Shown: positions 39,790 through 49,592 of the stretch, piece after piece
Position numbering within the stretch: position 1 is the stretch's first letter
How the letters are laid out: every line of letters starts with the position of its first letter
Assembly (NCBI RefSeq): GCF_007655135.1
Contig: NC_045132.1
Coordinates: 15,500,001 to 15,564,000 of the forward strand
Direction: 5' to 3'
Source: Punica granatum
Lineage: Eukaryota; Streptophyta; Magnoliopsida; Myrtales; Lythraceae
DNA: 64,000 bases
Notes under the pieces: generated by a model
Told to the model about the DNA's origin: nothing
The model's input: only the letters and a program-made list of their open reading frames with translations
The model's database searches: none
Position numbers and translations under genes: made by a program

Positions 39790-40095
39790 AGAATTAAATT
39801 AACTCAATTCCTACTTAACTAAGTAAAAGACAAATAAATATGATGGTGAAAAAGTATTTATATATATATATATAAAATTAAATGAGATTGTAATAATGGA
39901 GTTGAAGAAGAAGATAAAAAAATAATGATTGTGTTGTTGAATTGTGAAAAATGTAATAAATAATAATGAAAATTGAATTGAATTGAATTGTAGGTAAGAT
40001 AAAAAAATTGAAGTAAAAAAAAATAATTATATTGTTGAATTGAAAAAAAAGTAAAGTGGAGTGTTATTATCATTTTTCTGGTGCTGCATTTGGTT
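39790..40095 (-). mobile_element. Tourist-like MITE, copy 2 (reversed)
   Basis: Read on the minus strand it shows the family's features: a GTTGAATTG / CAATTCAAC unit, CAATTCAATTCAATTTTCAT and the T-rich middle, with the plus-strand right end near GCTGCATTTGGTTC. Ends are eroded, so borders are approximate. Confidence 0.45.
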
Positions 40096-40579
40096 CACAA
40101 GAGAAGGGATTCCTTCCACTATCAACTTTTGTTTATACTATATATGATAAGCAATTCCATTAACTAAAGAAAAATCGTATTACCTTATTTATTTTAGTTG
40201 TAATTGAGATTTCAATTATAGATAAGCTTAAAATATGTATTAGACGAGGGATTCCTACGTTATGTTATCCCATCAATAATTCTGATTATTGATATTGTAT
40301 CATAGTATCTAAAAATTACAAATGTATCATCGACTGTTGATTATATTTTTAAGTTTTTAAGTATTGTGCCCGACAAAATAATTTTTAATTATAATAATTG
40401 CCACTCAACGCTGCCTCTCAACCTCTTCGGCTGGGGCCTAGGAGTTGCCTTAGCCATCACATGTCAATGCACAAGGATAGATCTAAGCCGATGATCCTTG
40501 TTATAGTCTTATTTCTTTCTTCAAATACATTTACATCCATCAATTACAATTTATTATCTATATAATAAAAGAGAATAGA

Positions 40580-40700
40580 TCAAAAGAGAATATAGTGTAA
40601 CGGTACATGCCTTCGCATGTTGATTTAAAAGTAGCAAATTTGATACATAGTGCAGATTCTCGTATCCCTTTATTAGTTTTCTAAAATTTTTCTTTTATTA
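40580..40700 (+). repeat. SINE-like repeat copy
   Basis: Reads TGTAACGGTACATGCCTTCG, GCAAATTTGATACATAGTGC and GTATCCCTTTATTAGTTTTC, the order seen in the other copies, with more changes. Confidence 0.3.
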
Positions 40701-41916
40701 TAATAAACATTGAGTTTCTTTTGTAATCTAAAAATGGAAATAGGAGAAAGATAAGATAATATTCTCTTTTCGAATTTATGCTTAAAAAAATTGATAGAAT
40801 AACTAATAAACACATATTAAAAATTATATATGTAATTCTATAATATTCTTTCCTAATAACTACGCACTTTCCAATTACTTTCTCGATTTTTTTCCTTTCC
40901 CTTGCCCCGGTTTCCCTTTAACGGTTCTGACTCTCTCTCTACATTTTCTTCATCCCATTTCACCTCCTTTTTATATTACAAATTAATTGTACTAATAACA
41001 ATTTAATAAATAATTTTTTTTTATTTTCATAAAAAAATCTGCATACATATTACAAAATTATGAAAATTAATTATATTTTCAGAATTAAAAAGAAAATGAG
41101 AAAATTAGGTGCTTGTACGTAGCACAGGTATCCATCCTGCTACTTATTCATGGAAAACATGTTAGCGCTGTAACTTTCACTTTTCTTTTTACCTATAATT
41201 CTATTATATTAAGAGCTTTTTGATATTCAGCAAAAAAAAAAGATTAAAAATATATTATCATCCACTCTCAACTTTTTCTTCATCTCTCTCTCTCTCTCTC
41301 ATCCGGCCTTTACGTCTGTTGCCTTCTCAAGTTTCAGTTTTAACTTTTTATTTTACATTACTAAAACAATCAAATTATATAGCAATTTAAAAAGAAACAA
41401 AACCAAATAGTTAGATAAATGATGATAATTGAACGAAGAATACCAAAGCGGTTGCACATCGCACGCGTACAATTGTGAGTCCACGTAGTCTAAATCTGCG
41501 TGTAGAGCGAGTGCATGATCTAATTGTTCATTTTATTACTTTTATTTTTAATTGAAAAACTAGATTTTTCTCTATAAAAATGGCCAAATAATTATATTAG
41601 AAAACTAAAAACATCATGATATGGGACATAAGGGGATTATGGAGTATAGTAAAAATAAAAATTTGAGTTGATTCCGTGCATAGTAAGGGTTACCCTCTAG
41701 TTGTACTATACGAATGAGCTATTGTTGTCCTACAATAATTGCGCGGCCTCATCTAGTTTATTATGCGGGTTTGCGTTTCCTCCACGGGTTCATTTTTCAT
41801 GCACATCTATGTCGCGTGTCTGTAGCAGCTGCTCCTATATACTTCTATGCATGTGTATATAGTATGTACCTTCTTTTTTTTTTGTTTTTATTGGTTCTGG
41901 GCAAAGATGTAGCATG

Positions 41917-42490
41917 TAGGGGTGATCGGTTCCGAGTACCCTGTATTTTTCATAATACCCGGACCCTACCCTGTAAGGGACGAGTTCCAAGATTTTGAAA
42001 CCGGACCCTATCCTGTTGAATCATGGAACCGGAACCTACCCGGAACCTGTATTATACCACAGGTTCCGGGTACCCTGTTGGAACCTGTAAATTTTTTCCT
42101 CTTGCTAAATAAAATCGAAAATATCACATACATGATCAGTAATAATGCCAAATAGATTATTAACAAAATTTAGATTAATCCACAACAATGAAATAATAAT
42201 ATGTCTCATCAATCTATCGACAAAATTGAACATCCATAATACGATCTCACACAACAAAGTGCCTATATTCTGATTCATTAGAGGAGATAGTAACTTTACT
42301 CTTTCCTCTCTTTTTTTTTAATAAATAACCGGTTTCGGGTACCCTGTAAGCAGGACCGGAACCGATTTTCACAGGTTTCTAATTTTAATACCCGGAATCT
42401 ATCCTATTTTCAATATGAGCTACCCAGACCCTACCCGTTAGGATAGGTTCCAACCGATCCGGATATACCCGGTATCCGTGCACACCCCTA
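41917..42490. mobile_element. hAT-type MITE with 8-bp target duplication, copy 1
   Basis: 574-bp element starting TAGGGGTG and ending CACCCCTA, flanked by identical GTAGCATG (41909-41916 and 42491-42498). An 8-bp duplication and TAGGG ends define hAT elements. The interior is built of repeated CCGGACCCTACCCTGT / GGTTCCGGGTACCCTGT-like motifs in both orientations near each end, around an AT-rich core. A decayed relative lies at 52,105-52,618. Confidence 0.85.
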
Positions 42491-42551
42491 GTAGCATGTG
42501 CTTTTCATATCGAATGAAGTGGAGGGGCGAAATTGTAAAATGAACAAACCA

Positions 42552-42692
42552 TTAATGGGCAAAAGAGAGAATTAGGAAAAAAAGGAAGGAGGGGTAAGAG
42601 GGAAAATGGGGTAAACAGTGACAGCGAAGACGTAACGTATCACTGACAACGCTGCGGAGCAGAGAGTACTGGTGAGAGCACAGTTTAGACGA

Positions 42693-42732
<40 letters not shown>

Positions 42733-43260
42733 ATGGCAGGGCAGAGCACAGAGCAGAGAGAGTATGGGGCCGAGGAGGGTGGGGAGGGGAGGAGGAGCGG
42801 TCGCCATCAGAATCGTCCCCTTGTGCCGCGAAACCCGCATCCGAGTTCCCCTCCAACCTGCCTCTCTCTCTCTCTCTCTCCCCCCCACTGTGGTTGTCTA
42901 CAAAAAGCAAGCTTGTCCTTCACCGCTCGGTCTCTCTTCTTCTCTCTGTTCGTTTTTATTGTCAACAAGCGCAGCAGCAGAAGAAGAAGATACCTGAGCT
43001 CCGCAAGTTTTCTCTTCGACTATCACTTTCATCTTCTTCAAATTTTTTTTTTTTATCTTCTGCTGCTGTTCCTCGGAGTTGTCGATTAATCTCGTAGATT
43101 GGTGCTGATGGTGGTTGATTGACGCTGCTATGCTTGTTATACTTATGCTTACTCTCGAGCTGAGCTGATCTAATTGTGATTGTACCCATAACAGGTTGGT
43201 TGATGTTCGATAGAACAACTACAATGGCCATGGTCGTACCTTCGAGAAATTAGCACGGCA
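42552..43260 (+). promoter_or_regulatory. Probable leader region of the AS1-like locus
   Basis: A (GA)n tract (42699-42730) and a later (TC)n tract are typical of plant 5' leaders. ORFs here are low-complexity shadows on both strands. AS1 genes are known to have an intron in the 5' UTR with an uninterrupted coding exon; an acceptor TTCTGCAG ends at 43778, after which similarity to AS1 appears to begin. The matching donor was not fixed. Confidence 0.35.
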
Positions 43261-43778
43261 GGTCCGCATCACTAATTTGGTTCATTAATGCCAAATTTAA
43301 ATATTCTTTCATTCTAATTATTAGTTGAAAAATGAAGAAATTTGCTGTGGGTAGAGTACAGTTTTGCATGAAGATCATCAGTCGAAATAGTGATTGTTAT
43401 TGATCAAAGAAAGCTCAGTAGCAAATGCATGTTAGCAGGCCTTATCATGGGCAAAACCTTTCTTCGTAATCCGGATAGTCCATGTTAGGAGCTCCACTTG
43501 CCTTATAAATTGATCGGGCAACTTCCGGTGATCTGATAAAGTTCCGTGCATCCGTTTTCATGCGATTGGAGTTTGTCGTGAAAGTGCATAGGTTGCTTTC
43601 TACTTATCGGTTGATGTTTCGGGTTGTTGTGATCTGTCAGTACTGCTCTCGGCCTCCGTCTGCATGTTGGTCGATCTCTTTTACGCTTATTTTACGTCTT
43701 TTCTTTGCTTTCGTAGTGTGTTTCCTGTAACTATCAGTGAGATGCCAACTGATGACTTGATTTCATTATCTTCTGCAG

Positions 43779-44053
43779 CAATCCCAGAGGGAAAAATGCA
43801 GATGACCTGAAGAAATTGTTCTTCGTGGCCTTGTGAGATGAAGAGCAGGTGAAAGTACGGGATCGATTTTGCAAACTCGGCTCCCACATTCGAATTTCAA
43901 GGGTTGAACTTGAAACCGAAGAGGAACATGAATCAGATGGTGGAAAACTCTCGCTGAATTCCTAGTCAATTGGGAAAGTGTAGGGTTGGTCTGGACAAGC
44001 CGATAAAACTAGGCACGAGACCTCTGCTGGAAAGGTTGAAGGATTAGTATCCT
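43779..44053 (+). pseudogene. Decayed MYB half of an AS1-like gene
   Basis: Directly upstream of and contiguous with the intact AS1-like C-terminal ORF. Islands in shifting frames resemble the second MYB repeat and linker of AS1: GATGAAGAGCAG (EEEQ), AAGTACGGG (KYG), CCGAAGAGG (PKR), AGATGGTGGAAA (KWW) and GAGACCTCTGCTGG (ETFAEK). Between them there are deletions, insertions and several stops, and the first MYB repeat is not recognisable. This is my alignment by eye against the remembered AS1 sequence, so it is inference. Confidence 0.5.
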
Positions 44054-44695
44054 ATGGCCACCTCGAATGGCGGGTATCTCCATTCAAACCCACCACCTCC
44101 AGCCCCGACTCTCCTCCCCCCATGGCTCTCCAATTCAGGCAGCACCGCCAGTCTCCGCCCACCGTCCTCCCCATCGGTCACCCTCAGCCTCTGCCCCTCA
44201 GCAGTCTCATCTTCTCCTATTCCATGGCTTCAGCCCGAGACTGGAGGACTCAATAACCCTTCTCTCACTCTAGGAAGCTTGCAATCTCATGGACCACCTC
44301 CATTATCTTCTCCAGAGAATACCTCCTTAGTGTCCGAGCTCTCGGAGTGCTGCCGAGAACTCGAAAAAGGGCACCGAGCTTGGACGACCTATAAGAAGGA
44401 GGCTGCCTGGGGTTTGAAGAGGCTGGAGCTGCAGTTGGAGTCAGAGAAGGCTCGTCGTAGGAGGGAGAAGATGGAAGAGGTTGAAGCGAAGATCAACGCT
44501 CTCAAGGAAGAGCAGAAGGCGGCACTCGAGAGGATCGAGGCAGAGTATAGAGAGCAGCTCACGGGGCTGAGGAGAGACGCCGAGGCTAAGGAACAGAAGC
44601 TTGCTGAGCAGTGGGCCACGAAGCATCTTCGACTTACAAAGTTTCTTGAGCAAATGGGGTGCCGACCCCGACTTGTGGACCCAAACAGCAGGTGA
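44054..44695 (+). CDS. AS1/PHANTASTICA-like C-terminal domain protein lacking the MYB repeats
   Basis: Full AS1/PHAN/RS2 is a two-repeat MYB factor that with AS2 represses KNOX genes during leaf formation; its C-terminal half mediates dimerisation and partner binding. This intact 213-codon ORF corresponds to that C-terminal half only: [11 protein letters not shown] start, Pro/Ser-rich linker (13-90) with [10 protein letters not shown] and PIPWLQPE blocks, then a charged coiled coil (about 92-195) with [52 protein letters not shown] and [20 protein letters not shown], ending [14 protein letters not shown]. No stop or frameshift in the coiled-coil part. It starts exactly where decay upstream ends. 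It could be a pseudogene whose 3' half is still open, or a short product able to pair with full AS1. Confidence 0.75.
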   Translation: MATSNGGYLHSNPPPPAPTLLPPWLSNSGSTASLRPPSSPSVTLSLCPSAVSSSPIPWLQPETGGLNNPSLTLGSLQSHGPPPLSSPENTSLVSELSECCRELEKGHRAWTTYKKEAAWGLKRLELQLESEKARRRREKMEEVEAKINALKEEQKAALERIEAEYREQLTGLRRDAEAKEQKLAEQWATKHLRLTKFLEQMGCRPRLVDPNSR

Positions 44696-45233
44696 GGAAG
44701 CTCCTATTAATGGCTAAAGGGAGTGGAGGGTCTCACATATATTTTGGGTACTCGAATCAGGATAAGAAGGGAGATATCGGAAGAGTGTCAGGGTTCGAGA
44801 AAAAGAAGATGATGGAACCGAAAGAAAAGGCATGGAGGATACGATTCCATCGAAGCTATGTATACAGTTAAGAGTGAACAATCCATTAAGAGCGAGTATA
44901 AAGCACTAGCTAGTTTCTTGCTGAACTAAAGTGACATGTGATACGTATTTAAGAATCATCGTTATGATTTTGGAATAAATTGTGGCAGTAGATTGTACTG
45001 ATTAGGACTTAATTACATGCAAATTGTCCGCATATATCATTTGGGATCCACTGTGCCAAAGTTGTTTGCCATAACGACGAACAATTTCGGGGGAAGCAAA
45101 AGCCAAATTTTGTGGAGGTCTTCATGGAATGGAACAGCACACTTTTACATGCCATTGCCATTGGTCTTACATTCAATGGACACGGGGGGACGATGGACCA
45201 TTATTTTTCAAGATGATTGGGCGGATGAAGAGT

Positions 45234-45545
45234 TAGGGTGTCAACGAGGCGAGCCGAACCTGAATCTAGGAGGCTAAGCTCGGGCTTGAGCTTGAGCCTG
45301 CGGAGTCTAGGGCCCATTTGATTTTTTTAATTTTACTCCATTTTAATTCCATTTATTTTCAATTAATAATATAATTATTATTTTTTTATTTTTTTAAAAA
45401 ATTTTTAAACCATTCAATTCAGTTTTTAATACTAAATTCTCTCAACTATTTATTATTTTTTCACAATTTAACACAGTCATTACTTTCTCTAAATTATTCG
45501 TTACTTTTTTCACATTTTTTTTTATAATTCAACAATACAATTATT

Positions 45546-45585
<40 letters not shown>

Positions 45586-46100
45586 TAGAATAAAGTTGAG
45601 CTTAATATCTGAGCTCGAGTTCGGCTCGTTGAACAAAACGAAGGCTCGGGATCATGCTTGGCCGAGTGAAGCAGAAAAGTTCTAGCTCGTATAGGTTTGG
45701 GAAAATTGGCGCTCATATAGAATCGGACGAGCTGGACCCCATTTAAGCTCAAAACAAAACAAAATAAACAATTATAAACTTGTAACACATACAACAAATA
45801 ATATATTAGAAGTATAATCTAATTATAAAAATTTATGTGCCAATACTCATGCTTTATGGGCTTTATATTACGCGGGTCTGTAGCTAATGGGCTTTATGCT
45901 ACGTTGGTCTGTAGCTATCTATGTATATATATATAATAGAAAAGCCCATTTGCTCGAGCTTCTTGAACCCGAATGTTATGGAGCTCGGCTCCGCTTTCTT
46001 GACTGGCGAGCTCGGACTCAATAAGATCGAGTCGAGTTTGAGCTTACATCGAACCGACTTCAAACCATTCACGAATCGTTTCATCTCACTTCCATCCCGA
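45234..46100. mobile_element. hAT-like element remnant interrupted by a Tourist-like MITE
   Basis: Left end TAGGGTGTCAACGAGGCGAGCC is typical of a common plant hAT-like non-autonomous group. Motifs GAGCTCGAGTTCGGCTCG and GAGCTCGGACTC continue from about 45,595 to 46,070. A MITE (about 45,309-45,548) and an (AT)n tract (45,550-45,580) sit between them. No mirrored right end was found, so the 3' side is truncated or diverged. Confidence 0.45.
45309..45548 (+). mobile_element. Tourist-like MITE, copy 3 (nested)
   Basis: Starts GGGCCCATTTGATTTT and has the family's middle: CATTCAATTCAGTTTTTAAT and AAATTCTCTCAACTATTTA. The right end has dissolved into an (AT)n expansion. It lies inside a hAT-like element. 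Confidence 0.55.
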
Positions 46101-46379
46101 ACAAAGACGACAAAATGGAAAATTGATATACTCCACGTGCCAAATGTATGGACGGAGCTAGGTGGAGAAACCTAAGTCAACCAAACCAGCCTAACGCTTT
46201 CTTTAAATTTGTGGAATTAGGCGGAATGCTAGATTGTGGAACTAGGAGGAATGGATTAGGGGCCGGCACATTTAAACTGAAACATAGGAAGAATTAATGC
46301 ACCAGGTTCATCAAATCTTCTCTTCCATTCGGAAAATTACAAGCTCGGCTCATAGGATCGATAATTTCTTCGGACCGAT

Positions 46380-46900
46380 CTAATGCTTTGGGAATTTCCA
46401 GGACCAAAGTGGTCATCATTTACCTCATTCAACGTGGCAGTGTGGCTGATGCGGCAGAAGACGTGGCAAATTGATACTTGGAGAAAAACATGTTATGACG
46501 ATATTGTTTCGAGGGAAACGGCCTCAGGAGCACAACTCACTGCCTTTGGCTGTGAAATGACGAGATTTAAGGCGAATTCCATCGTTTATGGCCTCAAAAT
46601 AACATTTTAATGTTATTTGGGCGTTTTTTATAATTTTAGGAATAGTTTACGTCTTTCGTGCAATTTAGGCGTTTTAATTCCTATTTAAGCTTTGTAAAAC
46701 CCTAGGGTTAAAAGACAATTATTTTTTATTATCAATAAAAATTTGAGCTTTCGTGCTCTTGCCCAATTCTCAGATTTGATTCGAGTTGGATGTCAATTTC
46801 CTAAGAATTCGAAGAATCAACAGGGATTGAATGTCATAGTTCCAGTATTCTGCTGAATCAACGGTTATGTGACAGGTTCTGTGCGTGTACGCTACGTCAG
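46380..46900 (+). mobile_element. Possible solo LTR remnant
   Basis: A TATTTAAGC TATA-like box (46682-46690), CCCTAGGGTT, a polyadenylation-like AATAAAAATTTGAG (46734-46747) and then TATTCTGCTGAATCAACGG ... GGTTCTGTGCGTGTACG give the look of a plant retrotransposon LTR (U3-R-U5). No internal coding region and no second LTR. Borders are not defined. Confidence 0.35.
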
Positions 46901-47341
46901 TGGCTCACGGCCACATAAAACTTTGCTCGGAGCTGTTCCACAATGTTTGAGATATCAATTAGATTTCATTTTGGATTCCGATTGTATGCTAGGTTATTAT
47001 AAGAAAGCATAAAGACGTAGTATGTTGCTAGAAAATCCGATCACAGGTTTCCAGGATCTGGGAATGTCAAGTTCGACATAAAGAATTAGAAATGAGGGAT
47101 TGAATTAGGAGAATGAAATATTATCACTAAGGTACGTTATTTGCGGCATTGTACCTACGAAAATAAATGATTATTTTGCCAGTTGAACCTAAATTCAAGA
47201 GTCAGGCTTCATTCAGACCCTAAACCGTGCAATTTACCGAGTTGTAGCGATAACCAGTAGGACTACCGTCTACATTAAAAATGTGGACATTTTTGGTCGA
47301 TTTTTTGATTTGTTATTCTCTATCCGGTGGAGTGTTCTTCA

Positions 47342-47932
47342 TCAGTTGGGATTCATAGTGTTTGCGAGCTTGTTAGCAAGGGCAAGAGCGTTGCTAGTCA
47401 AGTAAGTGACGCCTAACACCTTCTGCCGGATCAGCTTGACCTGTTTTGCCTTCTGCCCTTCGAACCCGTCGAGGCAGGTATCCTCATTAGTCAGTGCAGC
47501 GCTCATCCACGTGATCAAGTCGTTGATCTCTGAGCCGAGCTGGCCCTTCTTGGTCAGGTCCCGGAGGATCCCGAGACAGCGGTGGAGGTTGTCGATTGAG
47601 TCCTGGAAGCACTCGGTGCAGTCCGAGAGGGCCATCCTCTGTCTCCTCCCATGCATTTGCCCATCCCTCTTCGACTTCTCTAAGTACTGGGCCACAGCCT
47701 TAACCTCCTTCAGCGCCACCGAAACGCCCGCCCTGGCCCACCAGCTGGGGCTTCTCCTGGCGCTGTTCGAGAACGGTGCGAGCGAACGGATGCATATATC
47801 CTGATACCGGGTTACCCTGCACGCTTCCTGGACATATCTGTCAATGTGTCCAGACACGGGCCGCCCCTTAAAGGGCAACACAGCAAGAAGTACGAGGAGT
47901 GCGAGGGAAACACTCACTCCTGCCAATCTCAT
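47342..47932 (-). CDS. Plant invertase / pectin methylesterase inhibitor-like protein
   Basis: Secreted four-helix-bundle protein that binds and inhibits cell-wall pectin methylesterases or invertases. Single exon, 196 residues. Residues 1-28 form a signal peptide (basic start, LALLVLLAVL core). The hallmark cysteines are present: Cys38 and Cys47 (EACRVTRYQDIC), then Cys105/Cys108 (LSDCTECFQDSIDNL) and Cys153 (TNEDTCLDGF); Cys119 is extra. WMSAALTNEDTC and the C-terminal LTSNALALANKL helix are typical of the family. A TTTATAAG motif on the minus strand near 48,070 could be its TATA box. Inhibitors of the two enzyme classes cannot be told apart here. By context it corresponds to Arabidopsis At3g62820. 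Confidence 0.9.
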   Translation of the reverse strand: MRLAGVSVSLALLVLLAVLPFKGRPVSGHIDRYVQEACRVTRYQDICIRSLAPFSNSARRSPSWWARAGVSVALKEVKAVAQYLEKSKRDGQMHGRRQRMALSDCTECFQDSIDNLHRCLGILRDLTKKGQLGSEINDLITWMSAALTNEDTCLDGFEGQKAKQVKLIRQKVLGVTYLTSNALALANKLANTMNPN

Positions 47933-48386
47933 CTTCCTGAAACCAAAGGCGGGGAAAGGTAAACAAGATCACAGCATCATAGGGTGAACCCTGGTGTAAA
48001 ATTCTTCTTCGGGTCGAACTAATCGAACAGTGCCGAAAGCTTGGTGGAGTAGAGAGGAGGCTTGGTGGGGCTTATAAAGGGGGAGAAGAGGGGTGGAAAG
48101 TGGGAGCTCTTCTCTTCTCTGAGAGCAAGAGGCTGGTGAGTGCAATAAAAGAAGAGAGGAGGATGTCATGTGAGGGCAAAGGAGAGTGAATTGGGCAAAG
48201 GAGAAAAACTTGGTGAGCATGTGAATAGAGGGGGTGAGCTTCTCATGACCATGGGGATAAGGAAGATCTTAATAGGACATGTTCTTTTTCAAGAGTGGAA
48301 ATCTAGTGCCATCAATTCTAGCAAATAATACACAAAAATGAAGATATGTATGACAACATAAAGGGAGAGGGCCTATTAATGTTGGC

Positions 48387-48587
48387 ATGGCAGAAAAAGT
48401 TCCAGCCACTGTGAGTCCCATTATTATTCCTGTGGGTTCGACAAATGAAACCCGAGATTTCGCTGGATATGCCCGACTTATAATTGCTACTGAGAATCCG
48501 ATAAAGAGGAATGCATTATGGGTATCTCTTCATGCCGCGTTTCCCCTCACGCGTATGGATATGGCCATAGAAAAAGAAACGGCCTAA
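48387..48587 (+). other. Unassigned short ORF, open on both strands
   Basis: 66 codons on the plus strand (VPATVSPIIIPVG...RDFAGYARLIIATENPIKR). On the minus strand the same bases are also open and read as a hydrophobic peptide (FLFIGFSVAIISRAYPAKS ... EPTGIIMGLTVAG), which looks like membrane-protein code. Base composition is more even than its AT-rich surroundings. I could not name it; a fragment of organellar DNA is one possibility. Confidence 0.25.
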
Positions 48588-49592
48588 CCGTAAAAGAGCA
48601 AAAGAGCGAAGTGAAGATACCGGCAGGTACATGAGAAAGGGAAGTGCAGGAAAGTTGGGTAATTTCAAAATCAGGCTGCGGTGATAAGGACAGATAACTG
48701 GGTAGGGTTACCTTTGAAGCAACTGGTTTATGGAGGATGCCAAGTTGCCAACTATTTACCATCTGATTCACATGCTGTTGCTTCACCCGTTTGTTCGCCT
48801 TTTATTGAGTTGTACCAGATACCCAGCAAACATGCGTTTAGAACTCGAGCACTTGAGGGTCGTTAAATCATGAGGTCAGAGCAATTGGTTCATGCAGGAT
48901 GTTTAGTGCATTCACCCTGCTACAAGTTGAATCTGACCAAACCTTAGTGTCACCTTCCATCTCATGCAGTGCTCATCACTTTCTCAATTGGTGAGACCGT
49001 TTTCACTAACCTGTGCTAGTATACTGAACAACAGCGATCTATCGCAGAATTAGGTACTGCAGATATTAAGACTTTTTTGAAATGAAATTAGGGGATTACT
49101 GCATGATTAATGACATGATGATCATACTGCATAATCATCTAATGGAACAAAGACCAACTTAAATCCTCCTACAGAAACTGAGATCATAACCAGTCATTTT
49201 GAAACTCGTGTATGAAAAGTTTAAGAGAGCTAAATTGAGATATTGATGCAAGTTCATCGCACAAAATAATCAGAGGTTTAACATTTTCTTTTTATTAGTT
49301 TCTTCTAAAGAAAAGAATAATACAAGTTACATCGTCCATTAATTGGAAAAGCTTCTCCCCTTTTGAAGGTCTTGATCTCAAGGTGTGACACAAAGACACG
49401 TCGTCATCAATTACGAAATTATAAAACAAACGAACATTATTAAGAAGAAAGCACACTTGTTAGTAGAAGTTAATCTTCTTAATCTGTCCCTCGAATAGGC
49501 CAGCAAAATTGTAGTTTTAAGGCATAATGTGGGCAAGTGAAATCTCCATTTATTTTAGCGAAGCATTTATCTACCTCTTATACATATTCTCC

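Larger units (their letters stand above)
38724..41916. other. Intergenic region with MITE and SINE-like copies
   Basis: No gene recognised. Holds an (AT)n tract (39010-39032), a reversed Tourist-like MITE (39,790-40,095), a SINE-like copy (40,580-40,700) and AT-rich filler. ORFs near 39.1 and 39.5 kb show no domain. Confidence 0.35.

Noticed and set aside
42572..43231. Overlapping ORFs on both strands around the GA and TC repeats
   Set aside because: Low-complexity Arg/Glu and Ser/Leu runs produced by simple repeats in a leader region.
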